A DNA stretch of 64,000 bases from Leptotrichia sp. oral taxon 498 (GCF_002240055.1 NZ_CP016753.1:496001-560000); one strand, 5' to 3'. Shown: positions 18,431 through 28,397, counted from the stretch's first letter. The notes: generated by a model from the letters alone, not told the origin. A program made the numbers and translations.

Positions 18431-19522
18431 TCAGCTTTCTATAAAGCAAAACTTTTGCCAAGCCTTTATATAATCAACTAAAAATATTTCTTCTTCCGTA
18501 ATTCTTCCCACAACATTTGATTTTCCAGTGTTTTTCATGTCAATTTTTGCAACCATTAATTCTCCTGCGTAATGCCCATATTCGCTGCTTTCAATTATTA
18601 CATCACCTTTTTTTATAATTTTAGGAGCATTAAATACTTTGAAATTGTGATTTTTATATTTTATACGGCTATTTGACGAACGGATTAAGTTTTCTGAAGT
18701 ATCTCCTCTGTTGTAGTGAAATTCGTCCAAAACTATTTTTTTCTCAATTTCTGGAATATCTTTTTCAAGTTTTACCGAAAAACTTACCATGTCTTTCCGC
18801 ACTTTTTTAAATTCATCTAGCTCAGCATCTGTCGGATAACAATTTGAAATTATTATATCGTCTATGTTTCCTAATGCCACTAAATGCTTAAATTGGACAA
18901 TTAACGGCATATTTCTGTGCATTTCAAGAGTTGGAAGCCCCTGCGTTACAGGCCACGGTCCAAAAGTATCCTTGGCTTGTGAAGTAATAAACGCCGCAGT
19001 TCTCAAACCGTGTTTTGTAAAATTTTTTGTACATTTTTGAAAAAAATCTAATCCCAAACCTGTGTAAACATGTGGATAAAAATTGTGGCAGCCAGTTAAG
19101 TTAGTTTTGTTTGGCTGATAATCTATAATTGTATCAATATAATGAGTATTATTGCTCATATTTATTTCAATTTTTAAGTTTTCTTCATTAAAAGTCATAA
19201 TACTCTCTTGCAACCCTGTAAATCCTACATCTAGCCTAATTCCATCCGCCTTTATTTCTTTAAAAAAAGACAAGTCGTCATAACTTATTTTCAAATCATC
19301 AAAAATTTTGGGACTGACATCTAAAATTATCTCAAAACCTCTTTCTTTTGCAAACTCATTTATCCGTGTAAATTTTTCCATAATTTGCTTTTTTGTTTCA
19401 GTTACAGAAAGTAAGCAGCTAAATATTCTAGAAAAGCTAGATTTACTGGCTTTGTCAATATATTTTATAATTTTTTCTTCAGTTGTCTTTTCAGGATAAA
19501 TTGAAATTCCCAATTTTTTCAT
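18431..19522 (-). CDS. mupG: 6-phospho-N-acetylmuramidase MupG (DUF871 family)
   Basis: A 363-residue TIM-barrel protein plus C-terminal beta domain (DUF871/PF05913). Landmarks are the N-terminal LGISIYPE, the GIRLDVGF and ITSQAKDTFGPWPVTQGLPTLE segments and the C-terminal FNAPKIIKKGDVIIESSEYGHYAGEL. Characterised Staphylococcus MupG hydrolyses MurNAc-6P-GlcNAc to MurNAc-6P and GlcNAc, which supplies MurQ. Its ATG directly follows the TAG stop of the EIIC gene, with the ribosome binding site inside that gene, so the two are translationally coupled. Confidence 0.9.
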   Translation of the reverse strand: MKKLGISIYPEKTTEEKIIKYIDKASKSSFSRIFSCLLSVTETKKQIMEKFTRINEFAKERGFEIILDVSPKIFDDLKISYDDLSFFKEIKADGIRLDVGFTGLQESIMTFNEENLKIEINMSNNTHYIDTIIDYQPNKTNLTGCHNFYPHVYTGLGLDFFQKCTKNFTKHGLRTAAFITSQAKDTFGPWPVTQGLPTLEMHRNMPLIVQFKHLVALGNIDDIIISNCYPTDAELDEFKKVRKDMVSFSVKLEKDIPEIEKKIVLDEFHYNRGDTSENLIRSSNSRIKYKNHNFKVFNAPKIIKKGDVIIESSEYGHYAGELMVAKIDMKNTGKSNVVGRITEEEIFLVDYIKAWQKFCFIES

Positions 19523-20872
19523 CTATTCTTCTCCAGTCTTTTCGGCTTTTTCTTCCACTAATAATTTTTTTTCGTAGGCGGTAAAAAAAGGATAATAAAT
19601 TACAATAGAAATTACTATTAAAATAATATTTAAAATTACTGCTCTAAAATCTCCGTTTGTAGCTAGAAATGCTCCTATTGGCGACGGCAGTGTCCAAGGT
19701 GGCGTGGAAGTTACACGATTTACCCAGTGCATAGACATCGCAAAATAAGTAATTGAAGCATTTACAATGGGAACTATGATAAATGGAGGAAGCAGTGTCG
19801 GATTTAACATAATTGGCGCACCAAAAATTATAGGTTCGTTTATATTAAATATTGCTGGTAAAATAACTGCTTTTCCCAACGCTTTTCCGTAAGATGATTT
19901 TGCTTTAAAAAGCATTAAAAGTGCAAGTCCTATAGTTGTCCCTGAACCGCCAATCCAGATGAACCACTGGTACAAAGGTTCTGCTGCGATATGCGGAATG
20001 GCTTTCCCATTTGCAAGGGCTGTTGCATTTTGCTCCAATAACATAAGCCACAGCGGTCTTACAACCGAACCTATGATGGAATCTCCATGAATTCCAAAAG
20101 ACCAAAAAAATGTTATTAAAAATACGATTACTACAACTGAAAACCACGAATCACTCAATTTTAAAAACGGTGTTACAATTAATCCAACTATGTGGTGCAA
20201 ATCAATTTTTAACCAATAAGTGATAATCGTCAAAGTAAAGATAATTATTGCCGCAGGTGTCAACGCTTCAAAAGAACGAGCAACTGATTCCGGCACAGCA
20301 TCAGGCATTTTTATTCTAAATCCAGTCTTTGTCGTAAAACGATACACTTCAACCGCAAAAATTGCAACAATTATTCCAACAAAAAGTCCTGCTGAACCCA
20401 AATTTGACATTTGCATCACATAACCTAAATCTTCTTGCAAAAACTGCGAACCTTTTGTCCCTTCCGCTACCACAACTTGAACCGCTTTTCCTCCAACAGT
20501 CTGAGTTATAGTTTCTATTGGATTTATCACTTTAGGCACTAATGTAAGTAAAAATGCACACACTGACAATATTGCACCTGTAATTCCGTCCAATTTATAC
20601 GATTTTGCAAGGCTATAACCTATTCCTATAACCGCATAAAGTCCCATAATAAACATTGTCATACGAAATGGCAGCAATATTTGTGCCGCATGTTTTTTAG
20701 CTAATATCGAAATTGCCCAGTCTTTTGGAAACGGCGGAATTGCTATAATCAAAAATATTGAACCTATTATAATCAATGGCAAAGTCGATACAATCCCATC
20801 ACGAATTGCTCTTAAATGTCTTTGCTCCGATATTTTTGCCATATTCATTGAAAGTTTTTCCAAATTTATCAT
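19523..20872 (-). CDS. PTS lactose/cellobiose-family EIIC permease
   Basis: A 449-residue membrane protein with the EIIC architecture of the lactose/N,N'-diacetylchitobiose/cellobiose family: VSTLPLIIIGSIFLI near the N-terminus, FGIHGDSIIGSVVRPLW, a WFIWIGGSGTTIGLALLM segment and the conserved FNINEPIIFGAPIMLNP. It works with the separate EIIB (21010-21315) and EIIA (21420-21755) encoded just upstream to import and phosphorylate a beta-linked disaccharide. The C-terminus ends in a charged EKAEKTGEE tail. The exact sugar is not readable, but mupG and murQ directly downstream point to cell-wall disaccharides as well as cellobiose-type sugars. Confidence 0.92.
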   Translation of the reverse strand: MINLEKLSMNMAKISEQRHLRAIRDGIVSTLPLIIIGSIFLIIAIPPFPKDWAISILAKKHAAQILLPFRMTMFIMGLYAVIGIGYSLAKSYKLDGITGAILSVCAFLLTLVPKVINPIETITQTVGGKAVQVVVAEGTKGSQFLQEDLGYVMQMSNLGSAGLFVGIIVAIFAVEVYRFTTKTGFRIKMPDAVPESVARSFEALTPAAIIIFTLTIITYWLKIDLHHIVGLIVTPFLKLSDSWFSVVVIVFLITFFWSFGIHGDSIIGSVVRPLWLMLLEQNATALANGKAIPHIAAEPLYQWFIWIGGSGTTIGLALLMLFKAKSSYGKALGKAVILPAIFNINEPIIFGAPIMLNPTLLPPFIIVPIVNASITYFAMSMHWVNRVTSTPPWTLPSPIGAFLATNGDFRAVILNIILIVISIVIYYPFFTAYEKKLLVEEKAEKTGEE

Positions 20873-21009
20873 AATTTTTATTTCCTTTCTTTAATTTATT
20901 TTATATAATCAATTTTATAATTTTAAAAAATTAAAATTTCAAAATTTTTTAAATCAACATCAAAAATTTAATCAAATTTCAAATCTATTCATTTTACAAA
21001 TTTTAAAAA

Positions 21010-21315
21010 TTAACTCAAAATTTCTTGTATCTGTTTTAATAATTTAGGCCCTCCAAGTGGACTATATCCCTGTGGCGTAATCATAGCACAAGGAACTTTT
21101 GCTTCTTTGGCACAGGCGTTTAATGTGTCAAATCTATGTCTAATTTGTGGAGCGACCATTGCGACATCATACCCATTTTTCACTTCTTCTTCAAATTGCT
21201 GCGTACTTACTGCCTTTACTTCAATTTCAACTCCTTTTTCTTTGGCTTCCTTTTTTAATGCGTTTACCGCCACTGCACTTGACATTCCAAGTGAACATAC
21301 AAATAATACTTTCAT
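21010..21315 (-). CDS. PTS lactose/cellobiose-family EIIB
   Basis: A 101-residue cytoplasmic EIIB. The phosphorylated cysteine is Cys7 in MKVLFVCSLGMSS, the P-loop-like motif of the family. The rest (VAMVAPQIRHRF) matches cellobiose EIIB. It accepts phosphate from EIIA and gives it to the sugar bound by EIIC. A 137-bp AT-rich gap with no visible signal separates it from EIIC downstream. ATG after AGGAGG. Confidence 0.94.
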   Translation of the reverse strand: MKVLFVCSLGMSSAVAVNALKKEAKEKGVEIEVKAVSTQQFEEEVKNGYDVAMVAPQIRHRFDTLNACAKEAKVPCAMITPQGYSPLGGPKLLKQIQEILS

Positions 21316-21419
21316 TTTTTTCCTCCTAATTTTTTTAAATTATATATTTTTTAAAAATAAATTCCTTAATTCAATTACTTAAAATAAGAGCGTTTAAAAA
21401 ATCTATCTTTAAAATCAAT

Positions 21420-21755
21420 TTATTTAATCTTTTTCTCCAATACATTAATTCTTTTACACATTTTAATCATTTCTTCAATCAATGTTTTTGCTTCAATTGC
21501 CGTCATAAGATGGTCCTGCGAATGGACAAATAACACTGTTGGCGCTATTCCTCGTCCCTCTACCTCATCTTGTATAATTTCTGTCTGAACATTGTGCGCT
21601 GCAAGTAGTGCCTTATCTGCTTTCTTTAAAAGTTTTTCAGCTTTTTCAAAATTTCCTTTAAAAGCTTCATCAAGTGCTTCATAAGCCAGTCCTTTTGCTG
21701 TTCCTGCACTATTTACAATATCAAAAACTACCATTTCCATTTTTTCGTTATCCAT
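21420..21755 (-). CDS. PTS lactose/cellobiose-family EIIA
   Basis: A 111-residue, all-helical EIIA that forms trimers in this family. The phosphorylated histidine is in VHSQDHLMTA near residue 80. N-terminal FDIVNSAGTAKGLAYEAL is also typical. It takes phosphate from HPr (gene at 2651) and donates it to the EIIB encoded 104 bp downstream. It starts 14 bp after the GH4 gene, within the same operon. Confidence 0.94.
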   Translation of the reverse strand: MDNEKMEMVVFDIVNSAGTAKGLAYEALDEAFKGNFEKAEKLLKKADKALLAAHNVQTEIIQDEVEGRGIAPTVLFVHSQDHLMTAIEAKTLIEEMIKMCKRINVLEKKIK

Positions 21756-21769
21756 TAATTTTTTCTCCT

Positions 21770-23131
21770 TTATTTTCTATATTTCTCCCTATTCTCATAG
21801 TAATCCCTAAACTGTGGCAAATATTTTTCGTGTGCGTCCAGTAATTCGTTTAAAACCTTTCTTCCAACAGTTGTTCCAGGCACCAATGGATTTGTTGTAA
21901 ACGCTTGGAGTGCTGTGTAATAATTTCCTGTAACTGCGGCTTTTACCACAAGTTCTTCCATTGCTTTCATCAGCTGAATGTAACCTCTTTGTCCTGCATT
22001 TGGGAATTTTCCAAAAGTTATGGGTATAGGTCCATTTGCTGTGATGTATGATGATATTTCCACCGCCGCATCGTATGGCAAATCTGAAATTGCACCTTTA
22101 TTTCTAGTATTTACGGCCATAATTATCCCTTTATCGTTATAAATTGCACTAATAAGTTCACAGGCCGCATCAGAATAATATGCTCCTCCTCGCTGTTCCA
22201 ACTGTTTTGGTTTTTCTGACAAATTTTCATCTTTGTACAATTCAAACAGCTCTTCTTCAACTTTTTTAACAATTTCTCCTCTCGTACCTTTTTCTTTAAA
22301 CGACTTCAATCCTTCTTTTAACATTTCATCTTGCAAATAATAATATCTATGATAATCGCACGGAAGCATTCCCAAATCTTTAATTTGGTCATAGTCATAA
22401 TTGATACTCACGATATTTTTTACTCCAAGATTTTTTTTATCCTGCCTTTTTTCCCACAAATCCGCTGTCAATTCATTTCCGTTTTTATCCCAAACTCTAT
22501 ACCAGACAAAGTGATTCAATCCAGCAAACTGAAATCTAAACTCGGTTACATCTTTTTCGTAAAGACTTGCGCAATCCATTTGCGTATGAACTGGAATATT
22601 ACAAAGTCCAACGATTTTATCAAAATCTGTGTAATTTAAAACTGCTTGGGTTACTATTCCCGCAGGATTTGTAAAATTGATAAGCCACGCATTCGGTGCT
22701 AATTCTTTAATATCGCTAACAATATCAAGTATCACAGGAATTGTCCGAAACGCTTTAAACATTCCTCCTGCTCCATTTGTTTCCTGCCCCAGAAGGCCGT
22801 TTTCAAAAGGAATTCTCTCATCTTTAATTCTAGCAGCAAGTTGTCCCACACGAAACTGTGTTGTCACAAAATCCGCATCTTTTACAGCTTTTTTTCTATC
22901 CAAAGTCAGATGAACCTCGCAGTCAATCCCTGCTTTTTTAACCATTCTTTTAGCCAAATTTCCGACTATTTCCAGTTTTTCTCTCCCTTCCTCAATATCC
23001 ACAAGCCAAATTTCTGTAACAGGCAATTCTTTTATTCTTTTAATAAACCCTTCAATCAGTTCTGGAGTATAACTCGAACCACCTCCAATTGTTACTATTT
23101 TAAGTCCTTTTTTTTCTTTTTTCTGTGACAT
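21770..23131 (-). CDS. GH4 6-phospho-beta-glucosidase-like enzyme
   Basis: A 453-residue NAD+- and metal-dependent glycosidase of family GH4. It has the dinucleotide-binding KIVTIGGGSSYTPELIEGF, the NFTNPAG motif, the metal-binding Cys in GLCNIPVHTQMD and the GLNHFVWYR catalytic region. The CNIP motif is that of 6-phospho-beta-glucosidases. The ATG at 23131 is preferred over an upstream TTG because GAGAGGAG lies between them. It would split the phosphorylated disaccharide delivered by the adjacent PTS. An action on GlcNAc- or MurNAc-containing substrates cannot be excluded. Confidence 0.92.
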   Translation of the reverse strand: MSQKKEKKGLKIVTIGGGSSYTPELIEGFIKRIKELPVTEIWLVDIEEGREKLEIVGNLAKRMVKKAGIDCEVHLTLDRKKAVKDADFVTTQFRVGQLAARIKDERIPFENGLLGQETNGAGGMFKAFRTIPVILDIVSDIKELAPNAWLINFTNPAGIVTQAVLNYTDFDKIVGLCNIPVHTQMDCASLYEKDVTEFRFQFAGLNHFVWYRVWDKNGNELTADLWEKRQDKKNLGVKNIVSINYDYDQIKDLGMLPCDYHRYYYLQDEMLKEGLKSFKEKGTRGEIVKKVEEELFELYKDENLSEKPKQLEQRGGAYYSDAACELISAIYNDKGIIMAVNTRNKGAISDLPYDAAVEISSYITANGPIPITFGKFPNAGQRGYIQLMKAMEELVVKAAVTGNYYTALQAFTTNPLVPGTTVGRKVLNELLDAHEKYLPQFRDYYENREKYRK

Positions 23132-23211
23132 TTTTATAAAATCTCCTCTCGTTTTGATTCCCAAGTATTCTTTTACATATTTAAAAAAATCTTCTCTATT
23201 TAAACATTATT

Positions 23212-24348
23212 TTATTTCCCCACTTCCCCATACATCTCAAAAATCTTCCCTTCGTCAACTCCCCAAAAATATGTAAGTACAAATCCTCCCAAATATGAAA
23301 AAAACATAGCTAAAAGAAATAAAAGCTGACTTCCAGGAATAACTATTAAAAGTGCAAGTAGTCCTGAAACTCCCTGAGTTATTGTTCCCAAATGCAGCAT
23401 TACCGCAGCAATTCCTCCAAATCCTGAACCAAGACACGCTGTTACAAAAGGCTTTTTTAATGGCAGCGTTACTCCGTACATCAGAGGTTCTCCCATTCCT
23501 AAAATGCCAGCAGGTATTGTATCTTTTAATATTTTTCTCAATTTTTTATTTTTAGTCTTTACGTAAAGTGCAACTCCCGCTCCAACTTGACCACCACCAG
23601 CGGTAATCATAATTGGCAAAAAATAATTTATTCCTTTTGTTGCTCCTAATGGGTCGTTTAATAAAATATGTATCAGAATCAGCGCCTGATGAAGTCCCAT
23701 TGACACCAGTGGCAAAAAGCATGCTGATATGACAAATCCACTTATAATCCCTGTCTTATTATAAATAAAATTTAAAAATAAAAATAAAATTTTTGTGATA
23801 ATCTCACCTAGTGGCAAAATTACTAAAATAGCTATTATTCCACATATAATCAATGTAAAAACAGGAGTTAAAATTTTTGATAATATATCTGGCACAATTT
23901 TTCGTACATTTTTTTCAACAAATGCAACAAAAAATCCAACTAATAGTGCGCTAAAAAGTCCTCCTGCACCAACATAAAAATTTTTATTAACAATTGGTAA
24001 GATCATTTTTCCAATATTTCCAATATTTTTTAAAATCGGCATATTTTCATTTTGAACAAATAAAGCTCCAATAATTCCGCCTAAAATCGCAGTTCCTCCG
24101 AATTCCTTTGTAGCGTTAATTCCCACAAAAATTGGAAGATAGGTAAAACTTATCCAGCTAATCATCTTTAACAGTTGATACCACCAAATTGTCTGAAAAT
24201 TTGAAGATACTATATCTATTGTATTTGTTACTCCTTGCAGCAGTCCAGCCGCAATAATTGCAGGAAGTAGTGGTACAAATATATTTGCTATCTTTTGAAA
24301 AAATAACTGAAATTTTCCATTATTTTTAGAATTTTTTTTATTCTTCAT
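23212..24348 (-). CDS. PTS glucose-superfamily EIIC (MurP/sucrose-like)
   Basis: A 378-residue membrane EIIC of the glucose superfamily. It has FVPLLPAIIAAGLLQGVTNTI at the N-terminus, FGGTAILGGIIGALF, and the conserved GILGMGEPLMYGVTLPL loop with the sugar-binding Glu. In most bacteria this EIIC is fused to EIIB, as in MurP (EIIBC). Here EIIB is a separate gene whose stop overlaps this start (TAATG). No EIIA of this class is seen nearby, which fits MurP-type systems that borrow EIIA-Glc. With mupG and murQ in the same operon, MurNAc or MurNAc-GlcNAc is the likely substrate. Confidence 0.85.
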   Translation of the reverse strand: MKNKKNSKNNGKFQLFFQKIANIFVPLLPAIIAAGLLQGVTNTIDIVSSNFQTIWWYQLLKMISWISFTYLPIFVGINATKEFGGTAILGGIIGALFVQNENMPILKNIGNIGKMILPIVNKNFYVGAGGLFSALLVGFFVAFVEKNVRKIVPDILSKILTPVFTLIICGIIAILVILPLGEIITKILFLFLNFIYNKTGIISGFVISACFLPLVSMGLHQALILIHILLNDPLGATKGINYFLPIMITAGGGQVGAGVALYVKTKNKKLRKILKDTIPAGILGMGEPLMYGVTLPLKKPFVTACLGSGFGGIAAVMLHLGTITQGVSGLLALLIVIPGSQLLFLLAMFFSYLGGFVLTYFWGVDEGKIFEMYGEVGK

Positions 24349-24668
24349 TAATATTTTTTTATATCTTCATTTTTTATATCAACTTTTTTGTTATCATTGC
24401 TTCGGCTTTCATTCAAAGAAAGCTTTGTCAATTCTGAAAAATTTTTCCCAATTCTATCAACTTTTCCCGCTCCCAAAACTATTTGCACCAAATTTCCATT
24501 ACAGACAACGCCAAGTACTCCATCAACTTTTTTTAATTCACTTACATTCACTTTTGAAAAATCAGAGACTTTCACTCTTAACCTTGTCATACAAGTCGTA
24601 TTTTCTTCAACATTTTCCCTATTTCCAAGAAATTCCAAAATATCTTGTGCCAATTCCTCTTTATCCAT
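24348..24668 (-). CDS. PTS glucose-superfamily EIIB (MurP-like, stand-alone)
   Basis: A 106-residue EIIB of the glucose superfamily. The phosphorylated cysteine is in NTTCMTRLRVKV (about residue 22). The following VDGVLGVVCNGNLVQIVLGAG motif is typical of Scr/Tre/MurP EIIB domains. It is followed by a charged linker of about 25 residues that would join EIIC in fused proteins but here ends at the overlapping TAATG junction. It is the first gene of the operon, with a promoter at 24705-24733. Confidence 0.88.
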   Translation of the reverse strand: MDKEELAQDILEFLGNRENVEENTTCMTRLRVKVSDFSKVNVSELKKVDGVLGVVCNGNLVQIVLGAGKVDRIGKNFSELTKLSLNESRSNDNKKVDIKNEDIKKY

Positions 24669-24704
24669 AAAATTTTCCTTTTAAATTTAAAATTCTCTTG
24701 CTTA

Positions 24705-24733
24705 ATTATACCTTAACATTTTTATTTTTCCAA
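24705..24733 (-). promoter_or_regulatory. Sigma-70 promoter of the MurNAc/cellobiose operon
   Basis: Minus-strand TTGGAA (24728-24733) and TATAAT (24705-24710) with a 17-bp spacer, about 40 bp upstream of the first EIIB. Confidence 0.7.
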
Positions 24734-24912
24734 ATGTTTTTGATTTCAATGTTTTTTTATTTTTGACTGTAAAATGCTATTTTATATAATATTATTTTTT
24801 TCATAAGGCAGAACGCAGAAATATTCCGATAATATTCCTACTAAGAAAAAAGAAAAACTAGACTAAAAAGAAAATATAAATTAATTAATATAATCTAAAA
24901 GTTTCAAAATAA

Positions 24913-24941
24913 TTGACAAATAAAATACTTAATGTTATTAT
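24913..24941 (+). promoter_or_regulatory. Sigma-70 promoter of mnmA
   Basis: TTGACA (24913-24918) and TATTAT (24936-24941) separated by 17 bp, about 40 bp upstream of the mnmA start. Confidence 0.8.
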
Positions 24942-24957
24942 TTGCATATAAAAATAA

Positions 24958-26107
<1,150 letters not shown>

Positions 26108-26250
26108 ATTCAAAATCTTTTTTTTACTCTTAAATTTAATTGAAGTAAAAGTTATCTATCAAATCAAGAAAATAAAACTTTTCAACTTTTAACAAAAAGA
26201 TAGCAAGAAGTCGTAGGCTTTCTATAAGTGGGAGATGAATTGCTTTTTTA

Positions 26251-26279
26251 TTGAAAAAAGGAGACGCTTATGATACAAT
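26251..26279 (+). promoter_or_regulatory. Internal promoter of IS copy 2, driving tnpB
   Basis: TTGAAA (26251-26256) and TACAAT (26274-26279) with a 17-bp spacer lie inside the left end. The tnpA deletion placed tnpB about 70 bp downstream of it. Confidence 0.7.
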
Positions 26280-26346
26280 TTTTGTATAAAATATTGAAGA
26301 GAAATAATTAGAAATAATATTCAAAATCAAAAGGAGGTGTAATTTC

Positions 26347-27444
26347 ATGAAATATAATTTAGCATTCAAATACAGAATTTATCCAAATAAGGAGCAGGAA
26401 TTATTGATAAATAAGACTTTTGGATGTGTTCGTTTTGTCTACAATACAATCTTGTATACTGCTAATAAAATTTATGAAGAAACTGGAAAAAATAAAATAA
26501 TTACACCTGCCAGTTTGAAAAGTGAAAATCAATTTTTAAAAGAAGTGGACAGTCTGGCACTTTCAAATGCTCAATTGAATGTAAAACGATCGTTTACGAA
26601 TTTTTTTCAGAAGAGAGCAAAGTTTCCAAAGTTCAAATCTAAAAAGAATAATGTTAAAAGTTACACGACAAATTGTGTGAATAATTCAATCCGAATTGAG
26701 GAAAATAAATATTTAGTTTTGCCAAAATTGAAAAAAGTTAAATTAAAATATCATAGAGAAATGCCAAAGGATTATAAAATAAAGTCGGTAACATTGACAA
26801 ACAGTAATGGAAATTACTATGTTTCTGTTTTGACGGAATTTGAAAAAGAAATTCAAAAAATCCCAAGTAATGATAAAGTAATTGGGCTTGATTTTTCAAT
26901 GTCTGAATTATTTGTCAGTTCTGAAAACCAAAAAGCTGATTATCCAAGATATTTTAGGATGTTGGAAGAAGAATTGAAAAAATTACAGAAATCATTATCG
27001 AGAAAAGTGAAATTTTCTAAAAATTGGTATAAACAAAAAATGAAAATATCAAAATTGCATGAATATATCAAAAATTGTCGAAGAGATTTTCTACATAAAT
27101 TATCAAAAAAATTGTCTGAAGAATATAATGCTGTGGTTGTTGAGAATTTGAATATGAAAGGGATGAGCCAGGCATTAAATTTTGGGAAAAGTGTAGGAGA
27201 TAATGGGTGGGGAATGTTCTTGAGAATGCTTGAGTATAAGTTGATGTTTTTAGGAAAGCAATTTTTAAAAATAGATAAGTGGTTTCCGTCGTCGAAAACT
27301 TGTAGTAAATGTGGAAACGTTAAAGAGGAACTGAAATTATCAGAAAGAAGTTATAAATGTGAGTGCTGTGGAATTGAAATTGATAGAGATTACAATGCGG
27401 CGCTGAATATAAGAGATATTGGAAAAGAAATGTTGAAATATTAG
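26347..27444 (+). CDS. tnpB: TnpB RNA-guided nuclease (intact, no tnpA partner)
   Basis: A 365-residue IS605-family TnpB. It has an N-terminal helix-turn-helix/REC-like region (MKYNLAFKYRIYPNKEQ), RuvC-I Asp182 (GLDFSMSELF), RuvC-II Glu266 (VVVENLNMKGM), a zinc ribbon (Cys319, Cys322, Cys338, Cys341) and RuvC-III in IDRDYNAALNI (Asp346/Asp348). All catalytic elements are present, so it should be an active omega-RNA-guided endonuclease that maintains the element by cutting empty sites. Codon 312 is TGG, unlike the amber in copy 1. It keeps its own promoter and an AAAGGAGGTG site. Confidence 0.95.
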   Translation: MKYNLAFKYRIYPNKEQELLINKTFGCVRFVYNTILYTANKIYEETGKNKIITPASLKSENQFLKEVDSLALSNAQLNVKRSFTNFFQKRAKFPKFKSKKNNVKSYTTNCVNNSIRIEENKYLVLPKLKKVKLKYHREMPKDYKIKSVTLTNSNGNYYVSVLTEFEKEIQKIPSNDKVIGLDFSMSELFVSSENQKADYPRYFRMLEEELKKLQKSLSRKVKFSKNWYKQKMKISKLHEYIKNCRRDFLHKLSKKLSEEYNAVVVENLNMKGMSQALNFGKSVGDNGWGMFLRMLEYKLMFLGKQFLKIDKWFPSSKTCSKCGNVKEELKLSERSYKCECCGIEIDRDYNAALNIRDIGKEMLKY

Positions 27445-27555
27445 GAAATAAAAAAACAGGGCAGGGACTGCCCGAAGAGCTTGGTAAATATATTTGGCTA
27501 GCAAAAGCAGGTACTTCCCAAGAAGCTCCCGCTTCTAAAAGCGGGAGTAGTTCAC
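27430..27555 (+). ncRNA. Right end / putative omega-RNA scaffold of IS copy 2
   Basis: This conserved segment follows the tnpB stop and includes the CCCGCTTCTAAAAGCGGG hairpin and terminal GTTCAC. By analogy with characterised TnpB systems it is the 3' part of the omega RNA, with the next 16 or so bases (CTATTTTATTTTAATT, 27556-27571) as guide. Its conservation between two copies with different flanks supports a functional role. Confidence 0.55.
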
Positions 27556-27597
27556 CTATTTTATTTTAATTCAAAAAATTTTTAAAAATAAAAAAAA

Positions 27598-28368
27598 TTA
27601 ATCTTTATTTAGTCTATAAAACTCAAAAATTCCTTTAGCACCTAAATTTTCTATATATTCATCTATTGTTTCAACATATTCAGAAATTTTTTTACCTTGT
27701 CCACCTGTCGCTATCACACAAGCGTTTGGAAAATCTTTTTTGTACTGAAAAATAAGTTCTTTTATTGCTCCAACATTTCCAAAAAATATTCCCGCATTAA
27801 TTTGCTCCGTCGTATTTGTGCCAAGTGCTGAATTTGAGTTTTCAAATGAAACTTTTGGCAATTTTGCTGTATTTGTGAATAACGCATTTATTGAAAGCGT
27901 GATGCCAGGTAAAATACAGCCACCACAGTAAACTGAGTCTTTTATCACATCAAAAGTAGTTGCTGTGCCAAAATCAATTACAACAAATTCATTTTTTTTA
28001 TAAGTTTTTTTAAGAGCCAAAATGTCACAAATCCTGTCAGCTCCCAATCCACGCTCAAAATTCTCTGAAAAAATAATTTCATTTTTTGTATTTTCTAGCG
28101 AAATAAATTTTGATGTAAGTTTAAAATATTTTTTTCCAAAATAGTAAAAAATTTCATTTATATGTGGCACAACTGAAGAAACAATAATACTTTGAGTTCT
28201 ATAAATATCTATTTTACTATTTTCAGATAACGTCTTTAACACAGCAAAAAAAGTGTCTTCCGTATAAGTTAAATTTGTAGGAATTCTAAAAGAAGCTAAA
28301 ATTTCTCCTTCGTCGCTGTAAAAAATTGGAACAATGTGTGTATTTCCAATGTCAAATCCTAAAATCAA
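27598..28368 (-). CDS. coaX: Type III pantothenate kinase
   Basis: A 256-residue ASKHA-fold kinase that phosphorylates pantothenate in the first step of CoA synthesis. Motifs seen are the phosphate-binding GFDIGNTH, GLGADRICDILAL, DFGTATTFDV and the GCILPGITLSINALF segment. A GTG at 28377 overlaps the GAGAGGTG ribosome binding site, so the TTG at 28368, which gives MILGFDIGNTH, is preferred. This is a judgement call. It lies 29 bp after the OPT transporter and is probably co-transcribed with it. Confidence 0.93.
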   Translation of the reverse strand: MILGFDIGNTHIVPIFYSDEGEILASFRIPTNLTYTEDTFFAVLKTLSENSKIDIYRTQSIIVSSVVPHINEIFYYFGKKYFKLTSKFISLENTKNEIIFSENFERGLGADRICDILALKKTYKKNEFVVIDFGTATTFDVIKDSVYCGGCILPGITLSINALFTNTAKLPKVSFENSNSALGTNTTEQINAGIFFGNVGAIKELIFQYKKDFPNACVIATGGQGKKISEYVETIDEYIENLGAKGIFEFYRLNKD

Positions 28369-28397
28369 TTTAATCACCTCTCGTCATGTTTTAATTT

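Larger units (their letters stand above)
26193..27555 (+). mobile_element. IS200/IS605-family element, copy 2 (tnpB only)
   Basis: The left end (GATAGCAAGAAGTCGTAGGC at about 26199-26218) is preceded by TTTAA (26188-26192), and the right end closes with GTTCAC at 27555. Both match copy 1. Between the promoter and tnpB, only the last codons of tnpA survive (IQNQKEV and the stop, with AAAGGAGGTG), so nearly all of tnpA was removed by an internal deletion. The element may be mobilised in trans by the TnpA at 4321-4719. Confidence 0.85.
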
